Shown: positions 1-6,369 of the stretch, in pieces
Layout: every line of letters begins with the position of its first letter
Position numbering within the stretch: the stretch's first letter is position 1
Origin: Deltaproteobacteria bacterium
Lineage (GTDB): Bacteria > Bdellovibrionota > UBA1018 > UBA923
Assembly: GCA_016194795.1 (NCBI GenBank)
Contig: JACQAX010000255.1
Location: 1 to 8,432 of the forward strand
DNA length: 8,432 bases
Reading direction: 5' to 3'
The notes under the pieces: model-generated
What the model was told of the DNA's origin: nothing
The model's database searches: none
Seen by the model: only the letters and a program-made list of their open reading frames with translations
Made by a program: the position numbers and the translations under genes

Positions 1-331
1 GCACGTCGGGCACGACTCCCTTTCCGAGCGCCCGCAACGACGCCTCGAGCTGGGGCGCCACGTCGGCGGCGCACCCCTTCAGCGAGCTGATCTTGGTGAC
101 GACGCGAAAATGCCCGGCGCCGGCGCGAGCGAACGCCTCGCCCAGCACCTGCTCGCTCGTCCCATAGGCGCGAGCCGTATCGACCGTGTCGATGTCGGCC
201 GTTGCGGCGGCGTAGAGGATCCGAAACGCCTCGTCGCGGCCCACCTGCCCCTTCGTGTTCGAAACCCCGTACGGAAGCCCGAGCTGGGCGGTGCCGATCG
301 CCAGCCGCGAGGCGCTGTCACTTACGCGCAT
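1..331 (-). CDS. Aldo/keto reductase, N-terminal part (runs off the left edge)
   Basis: The ATG is at 331-329 and about 110 codons are visible before the window ends. The protein opens with RLAIGTAQLGLPYGVSNTKG, the first strand and loop of aldo/keto reductase barrels. It continues with IDTVDTARAYGTSEQVLGEA and VVTKIS. By family knowledge D51, Y56 and K80 are the catalytic Asp, Tyr and Lys of the Asp-Tyr-Lys-His tetrad; the His would lie just beyond the edge. Such enzymes use NADPH to reduce carbonyls, here perhaps on a sugar or sugar nucleotide (inference). The start lies inside the end of the upstream glycosyltransferase gene with a 14-bp overlap, which indicates translational coupling and makes this the fifth gene of the minus-strand operon. 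No clear Shine-Dalgarno sequence precedes the start. The family assignment is firm, but the substrate cannot be read. Confidence 0.88.
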   Translation of the reverse strand, partial: MRVSDSASRLAIGTAQLGLPYGVSNTKGQVGRDEAFRILYAAATADIDTVDTARAYGTSEQVLGEAFARAGAGHFRVVTKISSLKGCAADVAPQLEASLRALGKGVVPDV

Positions 332-1757
332 ACTGCGAGAGAAACTCTTCATAGTAGCGATAGAATTTCTCGTTTCCCCCGTTGCGCTCGTTCTCGAGGT
401 GCAGGTTCAGGAACTCGGACGAGTACTCCGAGATGCCGCGCTCTTTAGCCAGGTACGTGAGAGGGTCGGCCTTGAGCTCCTCGTTGTCATAGATGAAATA
501 CGAGTGCATGACGAAGAACTCCTCGACCTGCGCCTTGTCCATCTTCACTTGCAGGCGGTCGGCCGAGTAGATGTAGCTTTTGTACTCTTCGACGGTCGCC
601 GGATGCAGATTGAAGTCGTAGTTGATGTGCGGGTTGTCGCCGGCATTGACCGTCGGCACGCCCATGTAGGCGAACTCGTGGCCCGCGGTGCCGTAGGTGG
701 TGAACATCGCGCGCACGCCCTCGCTCACGAGCTGCTTGTTGGAATCCTTGATCGTCACGAAGTTGATCTTCGAGCTTCGGAAGCAATGGGGCGCGTCGAA
801 GAAGCACGAGAGCAGCACGAGGATCTTGGGCTTGTCGGTGTCTTTCGTGATGCGCTTGTCGGAAAATTTCCCGTAGCCCGTGAGGCCCGACTTGCCGCCG
901 GTCGCGAGATAGGCGATCGCGCCGTCGATGTGGCCCTTGAGGCGGCGCTCGAGGTCGCTCTTCGCCCGCGCGAGACTCGCCTTCTGGACGTCGGGGGCGA
1001 GCTTCGCGAAGCGCTCTTTATTGAGATAGAACACCGGGCAGTCGACGAGCAGGTCTTTCAGCTCGACGAGGTACGTGTCGCGCCGCATGTGCAGCAGCGG
1101 CACGCCCTTCGTGAGCGCGTAGCGCGTGATGATGCCGTGGGCGTTGTAGCAGGTGTGGCCGGAGAGCACGGCCACGACCTTGTTCTTGGCGAAGTAGCTC
1201 TCGACGGCGCGGTAGATGACGTACGCGTCGCGCAGGTCCTTCTTGAGCGCGGGGTCCGTGATGTCGATCGTGGCGACTCCGCGGCGCAGGTACGTGTCGT
1301 AAACGAGGTCGCCGACGAGAAAGCCGTCGATCTTGATGTCGAGCACGTCCCATTTGGTCTTGAGGCGGGCGAAGTGCTCCTCGGCGAAGCGGTCGGCATC
1401 ACTCGCGGCGAACACGCCGTTGCGCACGCTCAGGCGCACGGGCGCCCCGAAGGATTCGAACATCCGCTCAACGCGGCGATGGGGCACGCCCAGGTAGCTG
1501 AGCTTGTCGCTGGCGAAGGTGAAGGCGCCGAGCCGCGCGTTCGTGAGCCGGCCCAGGATGTTCATCGAGGCGGCGTACGACTGCAGCAACGGATAATGCC
1601 CGTACATGTCGATCAGCACGACCGAGTCGGGATCGGCGCTGCTGAGCGGCGGCCACTTGGCGCGCGCGTAGGCGATGAAACGCTCTTCATTCTCGTCGTT
1701 GAAGAAGCGCTTCGGGATCTTGGAGAGCTTGTCGGAAACTTTCTTTATCATTTCCAT
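318..1757 (-). CDS. Capsule-synthesis-like GT-B glycosyltransferase, probable internal deletion
   Basis: A 479-aa soluble protein with no signal peptide or membrane segment. The N-terminal half (about 45-250) has alternating strands and helices, with motifs such as LIDMYGHYPLLQS (48-60) and SGHTCYNAHG (199-208). The C-terminal half resembles capsule polysaccharide synthesis or KpsC/KpsS-like transferases: KILVLLSCFFDAPH (311-324), then TTYGTAGHEFAYMGVPTVNAG (353-373, a nucleotide-sugar-binding-type turn), then NPHINYDF. The strand-helix unit carrying a K-x-H-P motif, expected between these two blocks, is absent. FRSSK (326-330) runs directly into INFVTIKDSNKQLV. The equivalent span is about 45 residues longer in the glycosyltransferase at 4810. 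The protein may therefore be inactive, divergent, or distorted by an assembly collapse. Two in-frame ATGs (1757 and 1751) are possible starts, and neither has a good ribosome binding site. It follows the radical SAM gene by 19 bp and overlaps the aldo/keto reductase gene. Donor and acceptor sugars are unknown. Confidence 0.78.
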   Translation of the reverse strand: MEMIKKVSDKLSKIPKRFFNDENEERFIAYARAKWPPLSSADPDSVVLIDMYGHYPLLQSYAASMNILGRLTNARLGAFTFASDKLSYLGVPHRRVERMFESFGAPVRLSVRNGVFAASDADRFAEEHFARLKTKWDVLDIKIDGFLVGDLVYDTYLRRGVATIDITDPALKKDLRDAYVIYRAVESYFAKNKVVAVLSGHTCYNAHGIITRYALTKGVPLLHMRRDTYLVELKDLLVDCPVFYLNKERFAKLAPDVQKASLARAKSDLERRLKGHIDGAIAYLATGGKSGLTGYGKFSDKRITKDTDKPKILVLLSCFFDAPHCFRSSKINFVTIKDSNKQLVSEGVRAMFTTYGTAGHEFAYMGVPTVNAGDNPHINYDFNLHPATVEEYKSYIYSADRLQVKMDKAQVEEFFVMHSYFIYDNEELKADPLTYLAKERGISEYSSEFLNLHLENERNGGNEKFYRYYEEFLSQYARK

Positions 1758-1776
1758 TTTATTCGGAGCGGACCGG

Positions 1777-3357
1777 TCAGAGCGGGCGCGATTCGGCTTC
1801 CATCGGGGCCTTCACGGCCTTGGCGAGGAAGTTGAACGACTCCTTGTGCTTCGCGACCGGCTTGATGTGAGCGTCGCAGTCGGCCCAGTGCTTCTCGGCC
1901 TGGTCGAGCAGGCGCAGGTCGCGCTGGTGGACGATCTGCTGCAGGCCCATGAGCTGCATGCCCGAGAACCGGTGGCTGATGACCGCGCAGATCTTGCTCG
2001 CGTCGCCCAGGTCCTCGATGAACGCCTCGAGGTCGCCGTTGTACTGCTCGATGATCGAGTCTTTGTAGGTGTAGTACCACTCCGAGCCGGGATACGGCGT
2101 CGCGAAGTGCGGCTTGGCGTAGATGCCGAGCTTGAGCAGGCACTTGATCATCGTGCGCACGCTGTCGAACGACTCTTCGGGGAAGCCGATGATGACGTTC
2201 GGGATGGGGCGGATGCCCGCATCGAGGGTCATGCCGACGCAGTCGATGTTCTTCTGCTGATTGGCGCCCTTGCCGAGCGTCGAGAGGATCTTCGGGTCGA
2301 ACGACTCGAGTCCGTAGACCAGGTGCGAGCACCCGGCGACGTACATCGCGTCGAGCGTCTCGCGGCGCACGAGGCCCGCGTGGCTCGTGCCCGACCAGTG
2401 GACGCCCTTGCAGTTCTCGTCGTGCGGAACCTTGTCGCGGCGGCAGGTGGGCTGCAGGCCGGCCTTAACCCACTCGTTGCAAAGCTCGAAGAGCCAGGTG
2501 CGCTTCGAGTAGACGTCCATCGTCATGAAGTTCTCGTCGATGAAGCTGATGAAGTCGACGCCGTACTTCTCGTGGACGTGACGGGTCATCTCGACCACGT
2601 ATTTCGGGCTGTGGTAGCGGATGTTGCGGCCCATGGTGAAGCGCACGTCCATCTCGCCCTGCGCGTCCTTCTCGACGAGCATGTCGCCGGTCGTGCCGAG
2701 GTGCCAGCAGAACTTGCAGAACAGGCTGCAGCCGAGGCTGCCCATCAGATCGAGGCGCTTCTTCGAGGTGAAGCCCTCTTCGCTGTAAAGAATCTTCGAG
2801 TTCGCGAAGTAGATGTCGAGCGGCAGCAGGTCGAAGGCCGGATACGGCAGCACGTCCATGTCTTTGATGTTCGGGCGCACGCCGGTGAGGCGCGGCACCT
2901 TGTTCTGGTCGCGATAACAGACGCCGAGCGTTTTGCTGAAGTCGAAGTCCTTGCGGTCGACCTGCTCGAGCACCTCGGGCCAGGTGACGTAACCTTCGCC
3001 GATGACGGCCAGGTCGAGCTGGGGCAGCCACTCCATGATCTCGCGCGGCATGCTGGTGATGAACCCGCCGCCGGCCACGAGCAGCGCGTTCGGCGCCGTG
3101 CGCTTGATGATGCGGATGATCTTCTTCACCGAGCGGTAGGTCGTCGTGAGGCCGCCGATGCCGATCACGTCCCAGTCGTCGGCCTGGCAGACCTTCTCGA
3201 TGATCTCGTCGCCGAGGCGCTGGGCGTTCTCGTCGTAGAACGAAACTTGATGGCCCTTATCCTGCGCGACCGCCGCCATGAGCGCGAGGCCGTACGGGAT
3301 GTGCTTGGCTTCGCTCTCCTCGCGAACGACCGGATTGATCAGTAGGATTTTTGCCAT
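1777..3357 (-). CDS. B12-binding-domain radical SAM protein (putative sugar-tailoring enzyme)
   Basis: A 526-aa protein. Residues 1-135 form a Rossmann-like cobalamin-binding-type domain: AKILLINPV at the start, GIGGLTTTY (66-74), VAGGGFI (94-100) and the GEGY turn (120-123). The canonical cobalamin DxHxxG motif is not present. The radical SAM core follows, with a [4Fe-4S] motif C210-x3-C214-x2-C217, FIDENF (272-277), GLES (349-352) and IIGFPEES (389-396). A helical tail runs from about 430. Cysteines 305 and 316 lie in a short loop that looks extended relative to typical members. Class B radical SAM enzymes of this architecture are often methyltransferases, and others do ring rearrangements or epimerisations. 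Sugar tailoring is inferred only from its position between a Maf-type gene (26-bp gap) and a glycosyltransferase gene (19-bp gap). The start is ATG at 3357 behind a purine-rich leader. The family call is secure, the reaction unknown. Confidence 0.9.
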   Translation of the reverse strand: MAKILLINPVVREESEAKHIPYGLALMAAVAQDKGHQVSFYDENAQRLGDEIIEKVCQADDWDVIGIGGLTTTYRSVKKIIRIIKRTAPNALLVAGGGFITSMPREIMEWLPQLDLAVIGEGYVTWPEVLEQVDRKDFDFSKTLGVCYRDQNKVPRLTGVRPNIKDMDVLPYPAFDLLPLDIYFANSKILYSEEGFTSKKRLDLMGSLGCSLFCKFCWHLGTTGDMLVEKDAQGEMDVRFTMGRNIRYHSPKYVVEMTRHVHEKYGVDFISFIDENFMTMDVYSKRTWLFELCNEWVKAGLQPTCRRDKVPHDENCKGVHWSGTSHAGLVRRETLDAMYVAGCSHLVYGLESFDPKILSTLGKGANQQKNIDCVGMTLDAGIRPIPNVIIGFPEESFDSVRTMIKCLLKLGIYAKPHFATPYPGSEWYYTYKDSIIEQYNGDLEAFIEDLGDASKICAVISHRFSGMQLMGLQQIVHQRDLRLLDQAEKHWADCDAHIKPVAKHKESFNFLAKAVKAPMEAESRPL

Positions 3358-3383
3358 CTGTTTTCTTTCTTTCTAGCTTTGCT
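3358..3383 (-). promoter_or_regulatory. Purine-rich leader with tandem GAAA repeats before the radical SAM gene
   Basis: The 26-bp gap between the Maf-type gene and the radical SAM gene reads, on the minus strand, as an almost pure purine run with about three copies of GAAA (3362-3374) ending just before the ATG. It probably serves as a loose ribosome binding site, since no standard GGAG is present. Tetranucleotide repeats of this kind can slip, but three copies are too few to claim phase variation, and the run lies outside the coding frame. Confidence 0.35.
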
Positions 3384-4418
3384 TCAGGCTTCGACAGCCT
3401 TGAAAAAATCGTCCAGCTTACCGTTCCTGAGGCGGCCGCCGAAGAGCGTGCCACCCTCGGTGCAGTTCATCGTCCAGCCCGTCGAGCGCTCGAACAGCTC
3501 GAGGAAGTTCTTGCGGTACCACGCGTAGGGCGCGTCGGTGTAGAACTCGCCGCCCGTCACGGGGTTCGTGTAGCGGAAGAAGAACTTGTCGAGGTCTTCG
3601 GTCTTCTCGGAGCCGCCCGCGCGGTGGACCATCTCGTAGTAGTACTGGGTCTGCTTGTAGGGCGTGTCGCCGTAGTAGCCGAAGTCCATGCCCACCATCG
3701 CGACCTTGCCGAGCTTGAGCGTCTCGGTGGCGAAAACCCACGAGGCCGTGCCGACGTTGCCGCCCGTATTGATGCACGGAACCTTGTTGATGCCGTAGAG
3801 CTTGCGCGTGAGGCTGTCCGGATCGTGCGGGCTGTCGACGAGCGGGTTCCACCAGTAGATCTCGAAGCCCGCCTCGAGGACGCGGTCGACCAGGGTCTTG
3901 GGCGCCGAGGTGCAGAGGATGAGCTTCGTCTTCTTGGCCATCCTGTTGACGAGCTCGATGTTCTCGCGGTTGTGGCGGAGCGAATCGGCGCGGAAGTCGA
4001 GGTCGAGGTCCTGGCGCGCGAAGTAGTCGTCCTTGGCCGAATGCGCTTCGAAGTTGGGGTCGCCGAACCAGCGCACGATGCGCGTCGGGTGCGGATCGAG
4101 CGAGAGCACGTAGTCGGGAACGAGGCCGGCCTTGAGGCAGGCGACGTAAGCGCCGTCGGCCGAGATCACGCTTCCCTTGTAGCCGCTCTCGAGAATGCGC
4201 TTGATCGACTCGTTGCGACGCACGCTCGGGCCCGCGCTGATGACGATGCCGGACTTGAGCTTGTCGCCGGACGGGCGCGGAAGGTCGCGCACGCACTTCT
4301 GGACGAACGGCTTGTTCCGCGTCGCGCACTCGATGAGCACGTCGACGTGCTCCTTGCCCGTCGTATCGGGAACTTCGTTGAGGAGCTTGGTGAACTCTTT
4401 CGACATCTCGGTATTCAT
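3384..4418 (-). CDS. Maf / DUF115 (MptE-like) protein, putative nonulosonic acid transferase to flagellin
   Basis: A 344-aa soluble protein with the MAF_flag10/DUF115 signature. It has GIVISAGPSV (57-66, the nucleotide-binding loop), VISADGAYVACLKAGLVPDY (84-103), LSLDPHP (105-111), INTGGNVGTASW (216-227), VGMDFGYYGD (242-251) and a C-terminal NCTEGGTLFGG (318-328). This domain is found in motility-associated factors of Campylobacter, Helicobacter, Clostridium and Magnetospirillum. There they are needed to place pseudaminic- or legionaminic-type acids on flagellin Ser/Thr in the cytoplasm before export. The protein is about the size of the central domain alone, whereas many Maf proteins are much longer, so this is a compact form. 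Archaeal relatives (MptE) are pterin pyrophosphokinases, but the NeuB and glycosyltransferase neighbours favour the glycosylation role. The ATG at 4418 lies 3 bp after the stop of the small upstream gene, indicating coupled translation. It is probably the second gene of the minus-strand operon. Confidence 0.87.
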   Translation of the reverse strand: MNTEMSKEFTKLLNEVPDTTGKEHVDVLIECATRNKPFVQKCVRDLPRPSGDKLKSGIVISAGPSVRRNESIKRILESGYKGSVISADGAYVACLKAGLVPDYVLSLDPHPTRIVRWFGDPNFEAHSAKDDYFARQDLDLDFRADSLRHNRENIELVNRMAKKTKLILCTSAPKTLVDRVLEAGFEIYWWNPLVDSPHDPDSLTRKLYGINKVPCINTGGNVGTASWVFATETLKLGKVAMVGMDFGYYGDTPYKQTQYYYEMVHRAGGSEKTEDLDKFFFRYTNPVTGGEFYTDAPYAWYRKNFLELFERSTGWTMNCTEGGTLFGGRLRNGKLDDFFKAVEA

Positions 4419-4421
4419 TTT

Positions 4422-4625
4422 TTAGTCGCCATCCCAGGTCAGTCTTTCACGTTCAACGTAAACCATGCTGCCACCGACGGCGCGCAGCGCCTGCCGGCGG
4501 TGCTCGCTCGCGAGAGCGACGTGGCCGGACTCCTGCGTGTCGCCGGCTCGTTCGAGCTTCACCGGTCTTTTGACTTGGAAATTCGACTTGAGGATGTCGC
4601 CGATTCCCGTGGTGCCGTCTGCCAT
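4422..4625 (-). CDS. Small protein of unknown function, first gene of the Maf operon
   Basis: A 67-aa reading frame that I do not recognise. It is supported by a clear GGGAG ribosome binding site (minus strand, about 4630-4634) five bases before the ATG, by a good promoter upstream, and by its stop lying only 3 bp before the Maf-type start. The protein is hydrophilic with about ten basic and ten acidic residues, no cysteine, no signal peptide and no membrane segment. The N-terminus is Gly/Thr-rich (MADGTTGIGD), followed by a basic stretch FQVKRPVKLER (16-26) and a likely helix EHRRQALRAV (41-50). The C-terminus is VYVERERLTWDGD. It could be a structural or adaptor peptide for the Maf protein, or a short leader whose translation controls the operon. 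Both ideas are inference. Confidence 0.6.
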   Translation of the reverse strand: MADGTTGIGDILKSNFQVKRPVKLERAGDTQESGHVALASEHRRQALRAVGGSMVYVERERLTWDGD

Positions 4626-4628
4626 TAA

Positions 4629-4634
4629 ATCTCC
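4629..4634 (-). promoter_or_regulatory. Ribosome binding site of the 67-aa gene
   Basis: On the minus strand GGGAG precedes the ATG at 4625 by about five bases. It is one of the two strongest Shine-Dalgarno sites in the window and the main evidence that the small first frame is a translated gene. Confidence 0.6.
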
Positions 4635-4674
4635 CGTTTTATGATTAGGTTCTGTGTTGACAAAACCGTTCGAA

Positions 4675-4704
4675 ACTATACGAAAAGCTATCCAATAGAG
4701 TCAA
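4675..4704 (-). promoter_or_regulatory. Sigma70-type promoter for the minus-strand Maf operon
   Basis: Read on the minus strand, TTGACT (4704-4699, five of six matches to the -35 consensus) is followed after 18 bp by TATAGT (4680-4675, five of six matches to the -10 consensus). Transcription would start near 4668, giving a leader of roughly 40 bases that ends in the GGGAG ribosome binding site. Position and orientation fit expression of all five minus-strand genes. This is based on consensus matching only. Confidence 0.55.
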
Positions 4705-4809
4705 GGATTGAATCGGGTAAAAACCCTGCGGAAACAGGTGCATTGTCTAACGATCAGACAGCGATTTTCTGCCTAGAAAAACCCTGGACAGGGCACGCGG
4801 CCCCATCTC

Positions 4810-6369
4810 ATGATAGTTGCGAAGGAAATCCCAGACACGATGCGCCACGAAGCGTCCCACCACAACACACCCAAACGCCTTCTCGTGCGTGGATTCGACA
4901 GCTCCCACACCTATGGGGTGCTGCAAGAACTTCTCGACCGCTGCGAGCTCGAGACCTTCCACTTCATGTTCGACCCGCTCCACTATCCCGAGCGGCCGCG
5001 GCTGCCCGTGCCGAAAGGCACCCAGTACCACGAGCGCGCCGTCTACGACCTCCAGGAAGGAAACTTCGGCGAAGACACCGGCCGCATCACGCCGCTCGAC
5101 GAGAGCTTCGTGCGCGAGATGGCCTACTGCGAGACGATCGTGCTCCGCATGGCCGAGCGCATGCTTGGGCCGAAGGTTGCCTTCTATAACTTCCGCAAGG
5201 CGCTCTATCTGCGGCAGCTGCGTTACTGGAACCATTTTCTGAGAGAGGCGCGCATCGACTTCGCGCTCTTCCACACGCTGCCGCACGCGCCCGTCGACTA
5301 CATCATCTACGAGCTTTGCAAGAAGCTCGGCATCCCGACGCTCTACTTCGACAAAACGCCGGTCACCGACTCGCTCTTCCACGGCTACGACTGGGAAGAG
5401 TGCGGCAGCCGCTTCGGCGCCCGCTACAAGGAGCTGAAGCTCGCGCAAGGAACCGGCGCCGTCGAGCTGCGCAAGGAGTTCGACGAGCAGTACCGAAAGC
5501 AGACCTCGGGCGAAAAGCCGAGCTACGTGCACGTCGAGATCGAATACGCGGCACGCGCCCGCGAGCTCGCCCTCGTAAACCGGATCAAGCGCTCGGCCAC
5601 GAGGTTCACCGCGGCGTTCAAACAGAAGCCCCTCGCGAAGCTCGGCCAGTTCGTCGACGTCGACTACTGGCACGGCAAGAAGCACTCGATCGTGCGCGAG
5701 AACGAGAAGCTCTTCGCCTTCTACAACTCGCATGTGAGCAAGCCCGACTTCTCGGAGAAGTTCGTCTTCGTGCCGCTGCACTACCAGCCCGAGGCGACGA
5801 CGTCGCCCATGTCGGGCGCCTTCGCCGACCAGGTTCTCATCGCGCAGATGATCCAAAGCGTGCTGCCGAGCGGCTGGAAGCTCTACGTGAAGGAGCACCC
5901 CGGCCAGGAAGCCGACTGCCGCGACGTCGAGTTCTACGAAGATCTCCTGAAGCTGCCGGACGTGCGGCTCATCGCGCGCGACGTGCCGTCGGTCGACCTT
6001 ATCGCCCACTGCCAGGCGATCGGCACCGGAACCGGAACGGCCGGCTGGGAGTCGCTCTTCCGGCAGAAGCCGGTGCTGCTCTTCGGCCATTGCTATTACC
6101 AGTACGCGCCGGGCGTCCACCGCATCTCGAGCACGGCCGACTGCCGCGAGGCGATCGGGCAGGTTCAGCGCGGCGCCCACCCGACGCGCGACGAGCTGCG
6201 GCTGTTTCTGCGCGCCATGCAGGACGAGTGCCTCCGGGCGGTCGTCGAGCCCGTGTTCTGCCGCATCTCGAAGCTTCCGCGCGAGCAGAACGTGCGCAAC
6301 CTCGTCGAGCTGATCCTCCGCGAGATGGAAGACAGGAGGCCGCGCAATGCCAGCGCCTCGCGTTCTTAG
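4810..6369 (+). CDS. Capsule-polysaccharide-type glycosyltransferase (GT-B-like)
   Basis: A 519-aa cytoplasmic protein resembling the capsule polysaccharide synthesis family and surface-carbohydrate transferases. The N-terminal domain (about 23-190) starts with KRLLVRGFDSSHTYGVLQEL. The middle (about 200-310) is a helical, basic linker. The C-terminal domain has FVFVPLHYQPEATTSP (318-333), then LYVKEHPGQ (358-366, the K-x-H-P motif), then IGTGTGTAGWESL (404-416) and KPVLLFG (420-426). These are the usual nucleotide-sugar-binding landmarks, so the enzyme looks intact. Donor and acceptor are not readable. The ATG at 4810 has no Shine-Dalgarno sequence. An internal ATG at 4840 has AAGGA about a dozen bases before it and is a reasonable alternative; strong family-like sequence begins near residue 22, so both fit. 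The gene overlaps neuB by 23 bp and is first in the plus-strand operon. Confidence 0.82.
   Translation: MIVAKEIPDTMRHEASHHNTPKRLLVRGFDSSHTYGVLQELLDRCELETFHFMFDPLHYPERPRLPVPKGTQYHERAVYDLQEGNFGEDTGRITPLDESFVREMAYCETIVLRMAERMLGPKVAFYNFRKALYLRQLRYWNHFLREARIDFALFHTLPHAPVDYIIYELCKKLGIPTLYFDKTPVTDSLFHGYDWEECGSRFGARYKELKLAQGTGAVELRKEFDEQYRKQTSGEKPSYVHVEIEYAARARELALVNRIKRSATRFTAAFKQKPLAKLGQFVDVDYWHGKKHSIVRENEKLFAFYNSHVSKPDFSEKFVFVPLHYQPEATTSPMSGAFADQVLIAQMIQSVLPSGWKLYVKEHPGQEADCRDVEFYEDLLKLPDVRLIARDVPSVDLIAHCQAIGTGTGTAGWESLFRQKPVLLFGHCYYQYAPGVHRISSTADCREAIGQVQRGAHPTRDELRLFLRAMQDECLRAVVEPVFCRISKLPREQNVRNLVELILREMEDRRPRNASASRS
6334..6339 (+). promoter_or_regulatory. Perfect Shine-Dalgarno AGGAGG for neuB
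   Basis: AGGAGG lies seven bases before the ATG at 6347, inside the 3' end of the preceding glycosyltransferase gene. It fixes the neuB start despite the 23-bp gene overlap. Confidence 0.8.

Larger units (their letters stand above)
4626..4809. other. Divergent intergenic region between the two glycosylation operons
   Basis: A 184-bp stretch, visibly richer in A/T than the genes on either side, lies between divergently read operons. It holds the minus-strand promoter listed separately. For the plus-strand operon a perfect TTGACA sits at 4657-4662, but it has only a poor -10 partner (TATACG after 14 bp, or TACGAA after 16 bp), so I do not call a plus promoter. Two short inverted repeats are visible: TGTCT/AGACA (4744-4748 and 4756-4760, 7-bp spacer) and CCCTG/CAGGG (4782-4793). 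Either could be an operator or chance. No RNA gene or terminator is evident. Confidence 0.6.

Noticed and set aside
255..1835. 526-codon open frame on the plus strand
   Set aside because: It lies antisense to the glycosyltransferase gene. Its protein is a monotonous Val/Glu/Arg/Ala-rich string with no domain, as expected from GC-rich codons read in reverse, while the minus frame has real family motifs.
1675..3345. 556-codon open frame on the plus strand
   Set aside because: Antisense to the radical SAM gene, whose cysteine motif and domain order are unmistakable. The plus translation is low-complexity.
3362..3374. GAAA tetranucleotide run as a phase-variation switch
   Set aside because: Only about three copies, and located in the leader rather than in the coding frame, so slippage control cannot be supported.
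3351..4628. 425-codon open frame on the plus strand
   Set aside because: Antisense to the Maf-type gene and the 67-aa gene, with the same low-complexity composition and no ribosome binding site.
4657..4684. Plus-strand promoter starting at TTGACA
   Set aside because: The -35 hexamer is perfect but no acceptable -10 lies 16-18 bp downstream; TATACG is only 14 bp away and TACGAA matches three of six.
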